Assembly: GCF_036116635.1 (NCBI RefSeq)
Contig: NZ_CP107995.1
Location: 4,650,001 to 4,714,000 of the forward strand
Source: Amycolatopsis sp. NBC_00345
GTDB lineage: Bacteria; Actinomycetota; Actinomycetes; Mycobacteriales; Pseudonocardiaceae
Reading direction: 5' to 3'
DNA: 64,000 bases
Both the position numbers and the translations under genes were made by a program. Below the pieces are notes generated by a model, which worked only from the letters and a program-made list of their open reading frames with translations, did not search any database and was not told the origin of the DNA. Below are positions 8,795-17,445 of this stretch, one piece after another. Position 1 is the first letter of the stretch; each line of letters opens with the position of its first letter.

Positions 8795-9646
8795 TCAGCC
8801 TGCTTCGGCCCGCGGGCCGAACGAGTAGCCCTGACCACTGCCGGAATTGGCCGGCTGGCCCGAGTTCGACGAGGCCGAAGCCGGCGCCGCCGAACCACGG
8901 TCGTCGAGCTCACGCAGCTGGGACTCGAGGAATCCACGCAGCCTCGTGCGGTACTCCCGCTCGATCGTGCGCAGCTCCTCGATCTTCTTGCCCAGAGCGC
9001 CCTTCTCGGCGTTCAGGTTGTTCATCGTCTCGGTGTACTTGCGCTGCGACTCGCGTTCCATCGTGGTCGCCTTGTCACGGGCCTGACGCTCCAGCGTCTC
9101 GGCCCGCGTGCGCGCGTCGTTCAGCATGGTCTCGGCCCGCGTACGAGCCTCGTTGACCATCGAGTCGGACTTCGCCCTGGCATCGGAAAGCAGCTGCTCG
9201 GACTTGGTCCGCGCCTCCGCCAGCATGCCGTCGGACTCGGTCTTGGCCTCGGCGGTCAGCCGGTCGGCCATCTCCTGGGCCAGGCCGAGGACCTTGGCGG
9301 CCTGAACGTTCGGCTCACCACTGTCACCACCGACCATCGAGTGGGCCTGTGTCTGCTCCATCGCCGAAGCGGGGGGCGGCACGGGCGCCAGACGGCGGGA
9401 GGGCTCTTCCCGCACCGGCGGTGGACCGCTCACCTTCGCGTTCTCGAGCTCACCGCGGGTCGATTCCAGCTCGTTGTCGAGCTGTTCGACCTGCTGCCGC
9501 AGCTCGTTGTTGTCCTCGATCAACCGGGCAAGCTCGGTCTCCACCAGGTCGAGGAACGCGTCCACCTCGTCCTCGTTGTAGCCCCTCTTGCCGATGGGCG
9601 GCTTGCTGAACGCGACGTTATGCACGTCAGCGGGGGTCAACGACAT
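8795..9646 (-). CDS. wag31: Polar growth coiled-coil protein DivIVA/Wag31
   Basis: A 283-residue cytoplasmic scaffold that marks the cell poles and directs peptidoglycan synthesis there. The N-terminal DivIVA domain is clear: MSLTPADVHNVAFSKPPIGKRGYNEDEVDAFL, spanning residues 1-32. It is followed by a first coiled coil (33-65), a Pro-rich linker, and a long C-terminal coiled coil (about 115-245). That coiled coil contains heptad-like repeats of the type EARTKSEQLLSDARAK. The tail is Ser/Gly rich. It ends the dcw group, after yggT and sepF, exactly as in mycobacteria. The ATG at 9646 follows a GGTGATC-type site. Confidence 0.95.
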   Translation of the reverse strand: MSLTPADVHNVAFSKPPIGKRGYNEDEVDAFLDLVETELARLIEDNNELRQQVEQLDNELESTRGELENAKVSGPPPVREEPSRRLAPVPPPASAMEQTQAHSMVGGDSGEPNVQAAKVLGLAQEMADRLTAEAKTESDGMLAEARTKSEQLLSDARAKSDSMVNEARTRAETMLNDARTRAETLERQARDKATTMERESQRKYTETMNNLNAEKGALGKKIEELRTIEREYRTRLRGFLESQLRELDDRGSAAPASASSNSGQPANSGSGQGYSFGPRAEAG

Positions 9647-9698
9647 CAGATCACCTCACGCACTCCATGGCCTGCAGGGTCCACCCAAGTTTCCCCGA

Positions 9699-9983
9699 TC
9701 ACCTGGGAGTTGCCAGTTGCATCGCAAAGAACACAACCAACAGCAGCACCATAATCGATAAGTCCAGTCCCATCCCGCCGATTCGAACCATCGGGATCAT
9801 TCGCCTGAAGAGGCGAACCGGCGGGTCGGTCACTGTGTAGATGGTCTCGAGCGTGACCGCAACCCCTCCAGCGGGACGCCACTCACGCGCGAAGGTGCGC
9901 ACAAGCTCGATCACGATACGCGCCGTCAAGAGCAGCCAGAAGGCGAACAGCACGTACCAGACCACCAGCCACACAGCATTCAC
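9699..9983 (-). CDS. YggT-family membrane protein
   Basis: A small integral membrane protein of 94 residues starting at GTG 9983. It has two hydrophobic segments (about 3-27 and 72-91) separated by a loop containing the family signature TDPPVRLFRRMIP. YggT proteins are found next to sepF and divIVA in actinobacteria and are associated with division or osmotic tolerance, but their molecular role is unsettled. The position between sepF and wag31 is the usual one. Confidence 0.9.
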   Translation of the reverse strand: MNAVWLVVWYVLFAFWLLLTARIVIELVRTFAREWRPAGGVAVTLETIYTVTDPPVRLFRRMIPMVRIGGMGLDLSIMVLLLVVFFAMQLATPR

Positions 9984-10089
9984 GCGACCACTCTAGCGGG
10001 GTAGGCCCGGGGAAGCCGCAGCCAGCGGCCGCGACATCGCATCGAGTCGACAAAATCACGTTCTGCTGCGCCCAGCGGTCCGGTCTGCT

Positions 10090-10683
10090 TCAGCCGCGCA
10101 GGAACAATCCGCCCTCGGCGATCCGCCTGCGGTCCTCAGCCGTCACGTCGACGTCCGGCGGTGAGAGAAGGAACACCTTGTTGGTGACCTTGTCCATCGA
10201 GCCGCGCAGCGCGAAGGCGAGCCCCGCGGAGAAGTCGACGAGCCGCTTCGCGTCCGCGTTCTCCATCTCGGTGAGGTTGATGATCACCGGGATGCCCTCG
10301 CGGTAGTGCTCGCCGATCTGGCGCGCCTCGACGTAGCTCGTCATGTGCAGCGTCTTGATCCGGCTGAGCGCGTCGCGCGCCGGCGTCCGCACCGGCTCCG
10401 CGAGCGGGCGCAGCCGGGCGACCGGCTCGGGCTGGCGGTCGACGGCCAGCGCGCCGTGTGTCGTCGGCTCGGCCGTCACCGACCGTGACCGAGACCTCGG
10501 AGCGGGCTCGTCGTACGTGTCATCGGTCTCGCGGTAACGTGACCTGGATCGTGTCGGCGGCTCGTCGTAGGTGTCGTACTCGTCGTCGTAACCACGGCGG
10601 TACTCTTCGTCCTCGACCTCGTAGCCGTCTTCGTCTGCGGGCACCATCCCGAAGTAGGCCTTCAGCTTCTGCAGCGCGCTCAT
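10090..10683 (-). CDS. sepF: Cell division protein SepF
   Basis: A 197-residue cytoplasmic protein that tethers FtsZ filaments to the membrane. It starts MSALQKLKAYFGMVP, with an amphipathic helix expected to bind membrane. A charged linker follows, carrying two similar copies of a YDEP-xx-RSRSR block (about residues 35-65). The C-terminal SepF domain (about 110-197) includes IPVIINLTEM and the DFSAGLAFALRG segment. An upstream in-frame start would add ten residues, but the ATG at 10683 gives the conserved N-terminus. In actinobacteria SepF takes the membrane-anchor role of FtsA and ZipA, which fits the absence of ftsA here. Confidence 0.95.
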   Translation of the reverse strand: MSALQKLKAYFGMVPADEDGYEVEDEEYRRGYDDEYDTYDEPPTRSRSRYRETDDTYDEPAPRSRSRSVTAEPTTHGALAVDRQPEPVARLRPLAEPVRTPARDALSRIKTLHMTSYVEARQIGEHYREGIPVIINLTEMENADAKRLVDFSAGLAFALRGSMDKVTNKVFLLSPPDVDVTAEDRRRIAEGGLFLRG

Positions 10684-10763
10684 GCCTCTCCCTAGCCCTA
10701 GCCGCTCCCGCACCGTGCTACCCCACCCGGCCGCACACGAAACGTGACGGCCACGCGGACTCC

Positions 10764-11495
10764 CTACGGCGAGGCTAAACCGCGCCCACCGAGCAGCGCG
10801 GTTCCGACACGCACACAGGTTGAGCCGTGCGTGATCGCCTGTTCGAAATCATGGCTCATTCCGGCCGAGACTTCTACGGCATTCGGGTGATCTTCACGAA
10901 GCCGCCCTGATGCCTGGACCAGCCGGGCAAAGGCGCGGGAGGGGTCCTCGCCGAGGGGGGCCACGGCCATCACCCCGCGCAGTCGCAACTCACCCACATG
11001 GGCGATGTGATCGGCGAGCGCGGCGAGGTCGCCGAGCGGTGTCCCGCCCCGCGCGGGGTCGCCGTCGAGGCTCACCTGGATCAGCACGTCGAGGGGTTCG
11101 GCGCGCTCCCCCGCTTCCTGTGCGTTACCGACGGCCCGGCCGAGCGCGTCGGCCAGCCGGGCGGAGTCGACCGACTGGACCTCGGCCGCCCACCGGACGA
11201 CGGAGCGGGCCTTGTTGCGCTGCAGGCTGCCGACCATGTGCCACCGCGGCGACGCGTCCGGGCGCAGCTGCGCCACCTCGGCCGCCTTGGCCCCGGCCTC
11301 CTGGTCGCGGTTCTCCGCGAGCTGGGTCAGGCCGAGATCGGTGAGCAGGGCGGCGTCGGCCGCCGGGAAGGTCTTGGTGACGCCGAGCAGGCGCACCTCG
11401 TCGCGGGCCCGGCCCGCGGCCGCACAGGCGGCGGCGATCCGCTCCTCGACCGCCTTGAGCGAGGCGGCCAGTTCGCCGTGGCGGTCGTCCGTCAT
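10764..11495 (-). CDS. PLP homeostasis protein, YggS/PROSC family
   Basis: A 243-residue single-domain PLP-binding protein with the alanine-racemase-like barrel. The lysine expected to hold PLP is K41 in LLGVTKTFP. The segments WHMVGSLQRNK, LIQVSLDGD and the phosphate-binding SAGMSHDFEQAI are all present. Family members buffer pyridoxal phosphate rather than catalyse a defined reaction. The gene lies between pgeF and sepF, the standard actinobacterial order. The ATG at 11495 is chosen because the region before it looks like out-of-frame coding. Confidence 0.93.
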   Translation of the reverse strand: MTDDRHGELAASLKAVEERIAAACAAAGRARDEVRLLGVTKTFPAADAALLTDLGLTQLAENRDQEAGAKAAEVAQLRPDASPRWHMVGSLQRNKARSVVRWAAEVQSVDSARLADALGRAVGNAQEAGERAEPLDVLIQVSLDGDPARGGTPLGDLAALADHIAHVGELRLRGVMAVAPLGEDPSRAFARLVQASGRLREDHPNAVEVSAGMSHDFEQAITHGSTCVRVGTALLGGRGLASP

Positions 11496-11544
11496 CGGGC
11501 GCCCCCGCCCCGGCCCGCTGCGAGGTTTGGCCGATCGCGGGCGT

Positions 11545-12282
11545 TCACTCCGTCTCCAGCCAGGTGATGCCCGCGATCCGGCCGGTGGTGCCGTCGCGGC
11601 GGTAGCTGAACAGCGTCTTGTCCTCCGCGGTGCAGCGCGGGTCCACGCCGATCTTGCCGACGCCGTGGTCGGCGAGCTGCCGCCAGAGCCCGGCGCGCAG
11701 GTCGAGGCCCGGCGTGCCCTTGCGGGTCTTGGCCGCACTGCCGGGAACGTGCTTCTCGACGTCGGCCGCCATGGCGGCGGGCACCTCGTAGCAGTCGCCG
11801 CAGATGGCCGGGCCCAGCAACGCCTCGGTACGGCCGGGTTCGGCGCCCAGCCCGCGCATCGCCGCCAGCGTCGCGGGAACCACGCCGACGCGCGCGCCGA
11901 CCCGTCCCGCGTGGACCGCCGCGACGACGCCGGCTTCGGTGTCCGCCAGCAGGAGCGGCACGCAGTCGGCGACGAGCACCACGAGCGCGACGCCGGGCTC
12001 GGCCGTCACCAGCGCGTCGGTCGCCTCGGCCGCGGCGGTCTCGGTGCCGTCGACGACGGTCACCGTGCGGCCGTGCACCTGCTCCATCCAGGCCAGCCGG
12101 TCCTCGGTCAGGCCCAGCTCGGTGGCCAGCCGCTTGCGGTTGGCATAAACGTCGCCCTCGTCGTCACCGACGTGGTCACCGAGGTTGAAAGTGTCGTACG
12201 GCGGGCGGGAAGCGCCGCCCGCCCTGGTCGTGACCACTCGTCGCAATCGCACCCCGTCATCCTCCCATTGCGTCGTCCCCAT
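11545..12282 (-). CDS. pgeF: Peptidoglycan editing factor / YfiH (laccase-domain) family
   Basis: A 245-residue cytosolic enzyme of the YfiH/DUF152 family. The metal-site residues line up well: H70 in MEQVHG, C107 in VADCVPLLL and H124 in VHAG. Homologues have been assigned purine nucleoside phosphorylase or adenosine deaminase activity, and in E. coli a role in correcting faulty muropeptide precursors. The position directly after ftsZ supports a cell-wall link. The motif after H124 reads HAGRVGARVG instead of the more common HAGWRG, as in some actinobacteria. Start at ATG 12282. Confidence 0.9.
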   Translation of the reverse strand: MGTTQWEDDGVRLRRVVTTRAGGASRPPYDTFNLGDHVGDDEGDVYANRKRLATELGLTEDRLAWMEQVHGRTVTVVDGTETAAAEATDALVTAEPGVALVVLVADCVPLLLADTEAGVVAAVHAGRVGARVGVVPATLAAMRGLGAEPGRTEALLGPAICGDCYEVPAAMAADVEKHVPGSAAKTRKGTPGLDLRAGLWRQLADHGVGKIGVDPRCTAEDKTLFSYRRDGTTGRIAGITWLETE

Positions 12283-12297
12283 CCGGCCCGTGAACGC

Positions 12298-12336
12298 GGC
12301 GAAGGCCACCTCGAACCAGCCGAGGTGGCCTTCGCC
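12298..12336 (-). terminator. Perfect hairpin terminator after ftsZ
   Basis: A 16-bp perfect stem (12298-12313 with 12321-12336) around a 7-nt loop, 13 bp past the ftsZ stop and just before pgeF. The arm contains GAAGGCCACC, as in the repeat hairpins at 2108 and 13914. There is no T-run. It probably reduces ftsZ read-through into pgeF. Confidence 0.7.
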
Positions 12337-12349
12337 GTGGAAACGGTCG

Positions 12350-13651
12350 TTACCGGCGCATGAACGGCGGCACGTCGACCTCGTCGTCCGACGGGTCGTC
12401 GTGCACCGTGGCCGGGCGGCTGGGCAGGCTGCCGCCGGTGCCGGAGCCGATCGGCGAGTAGCCGCGCGAGCCGCCGCCCGGCTGGGGCAGGCCGCCCGGC
12501 GGGGTGCCGGGCTGCGGGAGCGGCGGGTGCGTGCGCGGCGGCGCGACCGGGTAGCCCGAGCTGCTCGCGGGCGGCACCGGCGTGGCCCCGGACGGCGGGG
12601 CGGCGGGCGCCTGCCCGTTGCCCACGTGCCCGGAGGTGGCCGTGGCCGTGCTGCCACCCGAGCGCGAGCCGAACGCCGGCGGGTCGAGCTTCTTGTGCGT
12701 CGGCGCGCCCGCGTCGAAGCCGGCCGCGATCACGGTGACCCGGACCTCGTCGCCGAGCGAGTCGTCGATGATCGTGCCGAAGATGATGTTCGCGTCCGGG
12801 TGCGCGGACTCCTGCACCAGCGACGCGGCCTCGTTGATCTCGAACAGGCCGAGGTCGGAGCCGCCCGCGATGGACAGCAGCGCGCCGTGGGCGCCGTCCA
12901 TGGACGCCTCCAGCAGCGGCGAGTTGATCGCCTTCTCCGCCGCCTGGATGGCCCGGCCCTCGCCGCGCGCCGAGCCGATGCCCATCAGCGCGGAGCCCGC
13001 GCCGGACATCACGCTCTTCACGTCGGCGAAGTCCAGGTTGATCAGGCCCGGCGTGGTGATCAGGTCGGTGATGCCCTGGACACCGGAGAGCAGCACCTCG
13101 TCGGCCGAGCGGAACGCGTCCATCAGGGACACGCCGATGTCGCCGAGCTGCAGCAGCCGGTCGTTCGGGATCACGATCAGCGTGTCGCACTCGTTGCGCA
13201 GCTGCTGGATGCCGTCCTCGGCCTGCTTGCCGCGACGCTTGCCCTCGAAGGTGAACGGGCGGGTGACGACGCCTATGGTCAGCGCGCCCAGCTTGCGGGC
13301 GATCTGCGCGACCACGGGGGCGCCGCCGGTTCCGGTGCCACCACCCTCGCCGGCCGTCACGAACACCATGTCGGCGCCCTTGATGACCTCTTCGATCTCT
13401 TCGCGGTGGTCCTCCGCGGCCTTCTGGCCCACTTCGGGCGCGGCGCCCGCACCGAGGCCACGGGTGAGTTCGCGGCCGATGTCGAGCTTGACATCGGCGT
13501 CGGACATGAGCAGCGCCTGTGCGTCGGTGTTCACCGCGATGAACTCGACACCCTTGAGGCCGACCTCGATCATCCGGTTCACGGCGTTCACGCCGCCGCC
13601 GCCGATGCCGACGACCTTGATCACCGCAAGGTAGTTGTGCGGGGGCGTCAT
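12350..13651 (-). CDS. ftsZ: Cell division GTPase FtsZ
   Basis: The tubulin-like GTPase that forms the cytokinetic ring, 433 residues. The nucleotide-binding glycine loop GGGTGTG is at 103-109, and the N-terminal GIGGGGVNAVNRM segment is intact. The core is followed by a Pro/Gly/Ser-rich variable linker (about 320-415). The C-terminal peptide DDEVDVPPFMRR would bind SepF or FtsW. ATG at 13651 follows a GGAAGG site. In this genome ftsZ is not adjacent to ftsQ: about 8 kb of unrelated genes separate them, so ftsZ must rely on its own upstream promoter region. Confidence 0.98.
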   Translation of the reverse strand: MTPPHNYLAVIKVVGIGGGGVNAVNRMIEVGLKGVEFIAVNTDAQALLMSDADVKLDIGRELTRGLGAGAAPEVGQKAAEDHREEIEEVIKGADMVFVTAGEGGGTGTGGAPVVAQIARKLGALTIGVVTRPFTFEGKRRGKQAEDGIQQLRNECDTLIVIPNDRLLQLGDIGVSLMDAFRSADEVLLSGVQGITDLITTPGLINLDFADVKSVMSGAGSALMGIGSARGEGRAIQAAEKAINSPLLEASMDGAHGALLSIAGGSDLGLFEINEAASLVQESAHPDANIIFGTIIDDSLGDEVRVTVIAAGFDAGAPTHKKLDPPAFGSRSGGSTATATSGHVGNGQAPAAPPSGATPVPPASSSGYPVAPPRTHPPLPQPGTPPGGLPQPGGGSRGYSPIGSGTGGSLPSRPATVHDDPSDDEVDVPPFMRR

Positions 13652-13982
13652 CGGGTCCGCCTTCCTGATCGTGATGTGCTCGTGCTGCCCACCGGAGCCG
13701 CAACCCTCACCCTCAACTCGAGAATCAGAGTTATGTCAACCACCGGCGTTAGAGCAGGACGGTAGGCACCGGGCTGGCTCGAATCCAGTAGCCACGCCGT
13801 GTGCGGCAAAGGTGTTTTGCCACAACACGAACGCGAGCGCAAGAGCAGGAGCCCCGTCGGACCAGTGCCCGCGGGTCTGCTAAGGACGGAAAACCTCGTG
13901 CGGCGCGGCCTGCCCCTGAAGGCCACCATGAGGGACGTAGATGCCCTCATGGTGGCCTTCAGGGCGGACCGGCGAGCCGGAT
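13652..13982 (-). promoter_or_regulatory. ftsZ upstream region with possible promoter
   Basis: A 331-bp non-coding stretch between rskA and ftsZ. A consensus -35 hexamer TTGACA lies on the minus strand at 13734-13739, about 85 bp before the ftsZ start. A clear -10 at standard spacing is not seen. The distal half contains the palindrome at 13914-13964. Nothing else is recognisable. Confidence 0.45.
13914..13964. repeat. Long perfect palindrome (copy 2 of the repeated hairpin)
   Basis: Arms 13914-13934 and 13944-13964 are perfectly complementary over 21 bp with a 9-nt loop. The arms are identical to the inner 21 bp of the hairpin at 2108-2160, while the loops differ. It lies 18 bp past the rskA stop, so it may terminate the sigK operon ahead of ftsZ. 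Confidence 0.85.
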
Positions 13983-14747
13983 TCACACGGGCATCGGCAG
14001 CACGAGGACGACGTCGGACGACGGCTTCCCGGTGGGCGAGCCGCCGGCCTGCTCGACGCTGATCCCGACCTGGTCGGCGCGGCCGAGCCCGTCGGCCACG
14101 ACGAGCGAGCCGTCCGGCCCGCCGGGCAGCAGGCCGACCGGGCGCGGCTCGACGCCCGGGCCCATCAGCCAGGCCTGGTAGACGTGCCCCGCGGGGTACG
14201 GCGGCAGGCTGTTCTCCAGGAACATCATGCGGTCGAGCTGCTTCGAGACGAGCACGGTCCCGCCGCCGCCCCCGGACGCGGCGGTGTGCGCGGTCTTCAC
14301 GTCCGGCGCGGCCAGCAGCTCCGACACCGGCTGGTAGCGCCCGCGGGCCTGGTCGAGCTGCTCCTGCGCGGTGGTCAGCTGGCCCTGGGTGTGCAGCGCG
14401 ACGCCGCCGAACACGCCGGCCAGCGCGAGGCCGACGACCGCTGCGGCCGCGGCGATGCCCAGCGCCCAGCGGCGGCGGACCCGCGGCTGTCCCGCCGGCT
14501 CCGGCGCCGTGACGGGCGGGAGCTGGCGCGTGGTGCGCATGGCGGCGAGCACGCGGTCCTTCATCTCGGGCGGCGGCTCCTCGGCCATCGCCGCGCCGAG
14601 CCGTCCCGCGGTCGCCTGCAGTTCACGGACTTCCTGCGCGCACGCCTCGCACTGCTCGAGGTGGCGGCGGAACTGCGCGCGCTCGAGGTCCGACAGGGCG
14701 TCGAGCGCGTACGCACCGGTCAACGTGTGCATGTCCGGCGTGGTCAT
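13983..14747 (-). CDS. rskA: Anti-sigma-K factor RskA
   Basis: A 254-residue membrane protein predicted to hold SigK inactive. The N-terminal cytoplasmic domain has an H-x3-C-x2-C arrangement (H29, C33, C36), as in zinc-containing anti-sigma domains. One transmembrane helix spans about 93-117. The extracellular RskA-type domain follows, with LPPYPAGHVYQAWLM and the C-terminal beta-rich region. In mycobacteria RskA is cleaved by regulated proteolysis to release SigK. The start ATG overlaps the sigK stop (ATGA), so the two proteins are translationally coupled, as expected for a sigma/anti-sigma pair. Confidence 0.93.
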   Translation of the reverse strand: MTTPDMHTLTGAYALDALSDLERAQFRRHLEQCEACAQEVRELQATAGRLGAAMAEEPPPEMKDRVLAAMRTTRQLPPVTAPEPAGQPRVRRRWALGIAAAAAVVGLALAGVFGGVALHTQGQLTTAQEQLDQARGRYQPVSELLAAPDVKTAHTAASGGGGGTVLVSKQLDRMMFLENSLPPYPAGHVYQAWLMGPGVEPRPVGLLPGGPDGSLVVADGLGRADQVGISVEQAGGSPTGKPSSDVVLVLPMPV

Positions 14748-15355
14748 GCGGTCACCCCCAGGCAGTCGCGCAGCCGGATCAGCCCGTCGCGCATCCTCGT
14801 CTTGATCGTCCCCTGCGGGGCCGACAGCACGTCGGCGACCTCGCGGTAGGTGTAGCCCTGGTAGTAGGCCAGCAGCACGGACTCGCGCTGCAGCTCGGTA
14901 AGGAACTTCAGGCAGCGCCGCACCTGCGAGCGCTCCAGGCTCGCGGTGACCGACTCGGCCACCTCGTCGAACGGGCGCTCCCTGGCCGCCTCGAACGTCG
15001 CCTTCTGCTCGCGTTCGGTGCTCGCCCGCGCGGAGCGCACCCGGTCGACGGCCCGGCGGTGCGCCAGCGTCATCGCCCAGTTCAGGGCGCTGCCCTTGTC
15101 CGCGGAGTAACGGGTGGCCGTCTTCCACAGCTCGATCAGGACCTCCTGCGCCACCTCCTCGGACTGCGCGGTGTCGCGCACGATCCGGCGGACCAGGCCG
15201 TAGACCGGCCCGGCCAGCTGGTTGTAGAGCAGCTCGAACGCGCGCTCGTCGCCCTTGGCGACCCGGCCCATCAGCTCCTCGGGCGTGGGCGCCGCGGGCT
15301 CGCCGGAGACCGGTGGCACGGCGGCCACCCGGCGCGGGCGGGCGGTCTCATCCAT
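14744..15355 (-). CDS. sigK: ECF RNA polymerase sigma factor SigK
   Basis: A 203-residue ECF sigma factor. Region 2 covers about 30-95 (LLYNQLAGPVYGLVRRIV, then QEVLIELWKTA). Region 4 covers about 145-200 with the helix-turn-helix EVADVLSAPQGTIKTRMRDG. It directly precedes rskA and follows a DUF1365 gene and an FAD oxidase gene, the same set as the M. tuberculosis sigK locus. Promoters matching the published mycobacterial SigK consensus stand upstream of this operon (17369-17396) and of the divergent lipid operon (17412-17439), which suggests autoregulation. The start overlaps the end of the DUF1365 gene by 8 bp. Confidence 0.93.
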   Translation of the reverse strand: MDETARPRRVAAVPPVSGEPAAPTPEELMGRVAKGDERAFELLYNQLAGPVYGLVRRIVRDTAQSEEVAQEVLIELWKTATRYSADKGSALNWAMTLAHRRAVDRVRSARASTEREQKATFEAARERPFDEVAESVTASLERSQVRRCLKFLTELQRESVLLAYYQGYTYREVADVLSAPQGTIKTRMRDGLIRLRDCLGVTA

Positions 15356-16094
15356 TCAGCTGTCCTCCGGAGTTCAACGGGGTCCGGGCGGCGATCGCCG
15401 CCTTGCGCCGCCACAACGTGATGCCGTGGCGGCGGATCAGGGCCGAAACCCGCTGCGGCTGCAGCGGCCGGCCGAGCACCACCCGCGCGAGCGAGCGGGT
15501 GTCCATGGGCCGCCGAACCCCTCGCAGCGTAGCGACCAGAGGTGTCGTTTCACCCCGGTGCAGCGCCACGGTGAGGGCGAGCAGCGCTTCCGGGCGCGGC
15601 AGGTGCATCCGGTATTCGCCGTCCATCTCCTGGAACGGGGACACGTAGAACTCCTTGTCCACGCTCGCCCGGTGGTCCTCGCCGGGCCGCAGCAGGTAGG
15701 CGTGGCGGCCACCGTAGGTGTTGTGCACCTCGGCGACCACGCATTCGAGCGCGCCGCCGGGGGTGTGGCACCAGTAGACGGTGATCGGATTGAAGACGTA
15801 GCCCAGCACGCGCGCGGAAGCCAGCATCGTGACCGGCCCGCCGCGCAGGTCCACCCCGCGGTGCGCGAGCCAGGTGTCCAGTTTGGACCGGATGGTGCCG
15901 CCGCCGCCCGGCGCGAAGTGGTCGCGGGCGTCGAACCGCGCGAACGGCCGCAGCCACCACGGCAGCCGCGGCAGCCGGTCGAGATCGGTGTGCCACAAGT
16001 ACATCCGGTGCGCGAAGGCGTGCGGCGGGTCCGCGCTCCGGACGTGCCCGACGGTGGCGTCGTAGAGCGCGGTGCCCTGAATGACGGTGGTCAC
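15348..16094 (-). CDS. DUF1365 family protein
   Basis: A 248-residue protein of the DUF1365 family, found beside FAD oxidases and cyclopropane-fatty-acid synthases in many bacteria. Typical segments are FAHRMYLWHTDLDRLP near the N-terminus, VLGYVFNPITVYWCH, and KEFYVSPFQEMDGEYRM. The reaction is not known; context indicates a part in fatty-acyl modification. It starts with GTG at 16094, overlapping the FAD oxidase stop (GTGA), and runs 8 bp into sigK. Its M. tuberculosis counterpart is Rv0448c by locus order. Confidence 0.9.
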   Translation of the reverse strand: MTTVIQGTALYDATVGHVRSADPPHAFAHRMYLWHTDLDRLPRLPWWLRPFARFDARDHFAPGGGGTIRSKLDTWLAHRGVDLRGGPVTMLASARVLGYVFNPITVYWCHTPGGALECVVAEVHNTYGGRHAYLLRPGEDHRASVDKEFYVSPFQEMDGEYRMHLPRPEALLALTVALHRGETTPLVATLRGVRRPMDTRSLARVVLGRPLQPQRVSALIRRHGITLWRRKAAIAARTPLNSGGQLNG

Positions 16095-17362
16095 CAGGTC
16101 GCCCCCAGGCTCTCGGCGGCCCGCAAGCCGGACGAGCAGCCGTCCTCGTGGAAGCCCCAGCCGTGGTAGGCACCGGCGTAAGCGACCACACCGTCGTTCA
16201 GCCCGGCCAGTTTCCGTTGCGCGGCAACGGATTCCGGAGTGTAGACGGGATGCTCGTAGTCCATCTTCGCGACCACCGAGCCGGCGGCGGGCTCGGCACG
16301 CGGGTTCAGCGTGACGACGTAGCCCTCGGGCTCGTCGAGGCGCATCAGGCGGTTCATGTCGTAGCTGATCTGGACGGCGTCGCTGTCCGCGCCGCACACC
16401 GGCGTGCGGTAGTTCCAGCCGGCTCGCGCGGCCGCGACCGTGGGCAGCACGCTCGTGTCGGTGTGCAGCCAGGCTTCGTTGCGGGAGTAGCGGAACGCGC
16501 CGAGCACGTCCTGCTCCGCCCCGGTCGGCTTGCCCAGCAGCCGCAGCGCCTGGTCGGCGTGCGTGGCGATGACCACGTGGTCGACGCGGTGGGGCGTGTC
16601 GGCGTCGTCGCGGATTTCGACGCCGCGGGCGGTCCTCGTCACCGAGCGCACGGGTGTGGACAGGTGCACGGCGGTCAGCTGCTTCGCCGCCAGCTCGACG
16701 TACTCGCGCGAGCCGCCGACGACGGTCCGCCAGGTCGGCGAGTTCTGCACCGAGAGCAGGCCGTGGTTGCGGAGGAACTCGAACAGGTAGCGGGCCGGGT
16801 ACCGCAGCGTGTCCGTCCGGTCGGCGGACCAGACCGTGGACACCAGCGGCAGGACGAAGTGATCGACGAAGTAGGCCGGGTAACCGCCGATGGCCAGGAA
16901 CGCGCCCAGCGTGACGTCACCCGTCTCCGGCCGCGTCAGCACCCGCGACGCGTGCCGGTGGAAGCGCTTGACCTCGGCGAGCATCCGCAGGTAACGCGGG
17001 TCGGCGAGATTGCGCCGCTGGGCGAACAGGCCGCGCAGGCCCTTCGCGCCGGCGTACTGCAGGCCGCAGCCGTCGCAGCGGATGCTCATCGACATCTCGG
17101 TCTCCTGCGTCCGCACGCCGAGCTCGCCGAACAGGCGCAGGAGCGTGGGGTAGGTGCGCTCGTTGTGGACGATGAAGCCGGAGTCCACCCCGATCGTGCC
17201 GCCGTGCGCGCTGGGCACGTCGTGGGTGTGCGCGTGCCCGCCGAGCCGGTCGTCCGCTTCGAACAGCAGGACCTCGTGGCGGCGCTGCAGCAGGTAGGCG
17301 GCGGTGAGGCCGGCCACGCCGCTGCCGATGACTGCGATGCGTTGTCCCGTGGTGTGGTGCAC
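16091..17362 (-). CDS. NAD(P)/FAD-dependent amine-oxidase-like protein
   Basis: A 423-residue flavoprotein. The dinucleotide-binding GSGVAG is at 13-18, followed by an acidic FEADDRLGGHAHT segment typical of amine oxidases and desaturases. A second conserved region is HADQALRLL. Family members next to CFA synthases are thought to act on lipid substrates, but the reaction is unproven. It is the first gene of the FAD oxidase-DUF1365-sigK-rskA operon. The GTG at 17360-17362 lies exactly 6 nt after a SigK-type -10, so the mRNA is probably leaderless. No ribosome-binding site is seen, which supports this. Confidence 0.9.
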   Translation of the reverse strand: MHHTTGQRIAVIGSGVAGLTAAYLLQRRHEVLLFEADDRLGGHAHTHDVPSAHGGTIGVDSGFIVHNERTYPTLLRLFGELGVRTQETEMSMSIRCDGCGLQYAGAKGLRGLFAQRRNLADPRYLRMLAEVKRFHRHASRVLTRPETGDVTLGAFLAIGGYPAYFVDHFVLPLVSTVWSADRTDTLRYPARYLFEFLRNHGLLSVQNSPTWRTVVGGSREYVELAAKQLTAVHLSTPVRSVTRTARGVEIRDDADTPHRVDHVVIATHADQALRLLGKPTGAEQDVLGAFRYSRNEAWLHTDTSVLPTVAAARAGWNYRTPVCGADSDAVQISYDMNRLMRLDEPEGYVVTLNPRAEPAAGSVVAKMDYEHPVYTPESVAAQRKLAGLNDGVVAYAGAYHGWGFHEDGCSSGLRAAESLGATW

Positions 17363-17368
17363 GACAGG

Positions 17369-17396
17369 GATTCGGCGCCGCGCGGACCGCGGATGG
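17369..17396 (-). promoter_or_regulatory. SigK-type promoter for the FAD oxidase-DUF1365-sigK-rskA operon
   Basis: On the minus strand, CCATCC (complement of 17391-17396) is separated by 16 bp from CGAATC (complement of 17369-17374). This matches the mycobacterial SigK consensus CCATCC and CCGAAT with 15-bp spacing, or shifted by one with 16. The GTG start codon begins 6 nt after the -10, predicting leaderless transcription. Confidence 0.8.
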
Positions 17397-17411
17397 GTGC
17401 GGGGTTCCGAC

Positions 17412-17439
17412 CCATCCGCCCGGCCGCCGGCGGCGAATC
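17412..17439 (+). promoter_or_regulatory. SigK-type promoter for the CFA synthase-DUF1295 operon
   Basis: CCATCC at 17412-17417, a 16-bp spacer, then CGAATC at 17434-17439. The ATG of the downstream gene starts 6 nt later, the same geometry as the divergent promoter. The two promoters are back to back with 15 bp between their -35 elements. Confidence 0.8.
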
Positions 17440-17445
17440 CCGGGT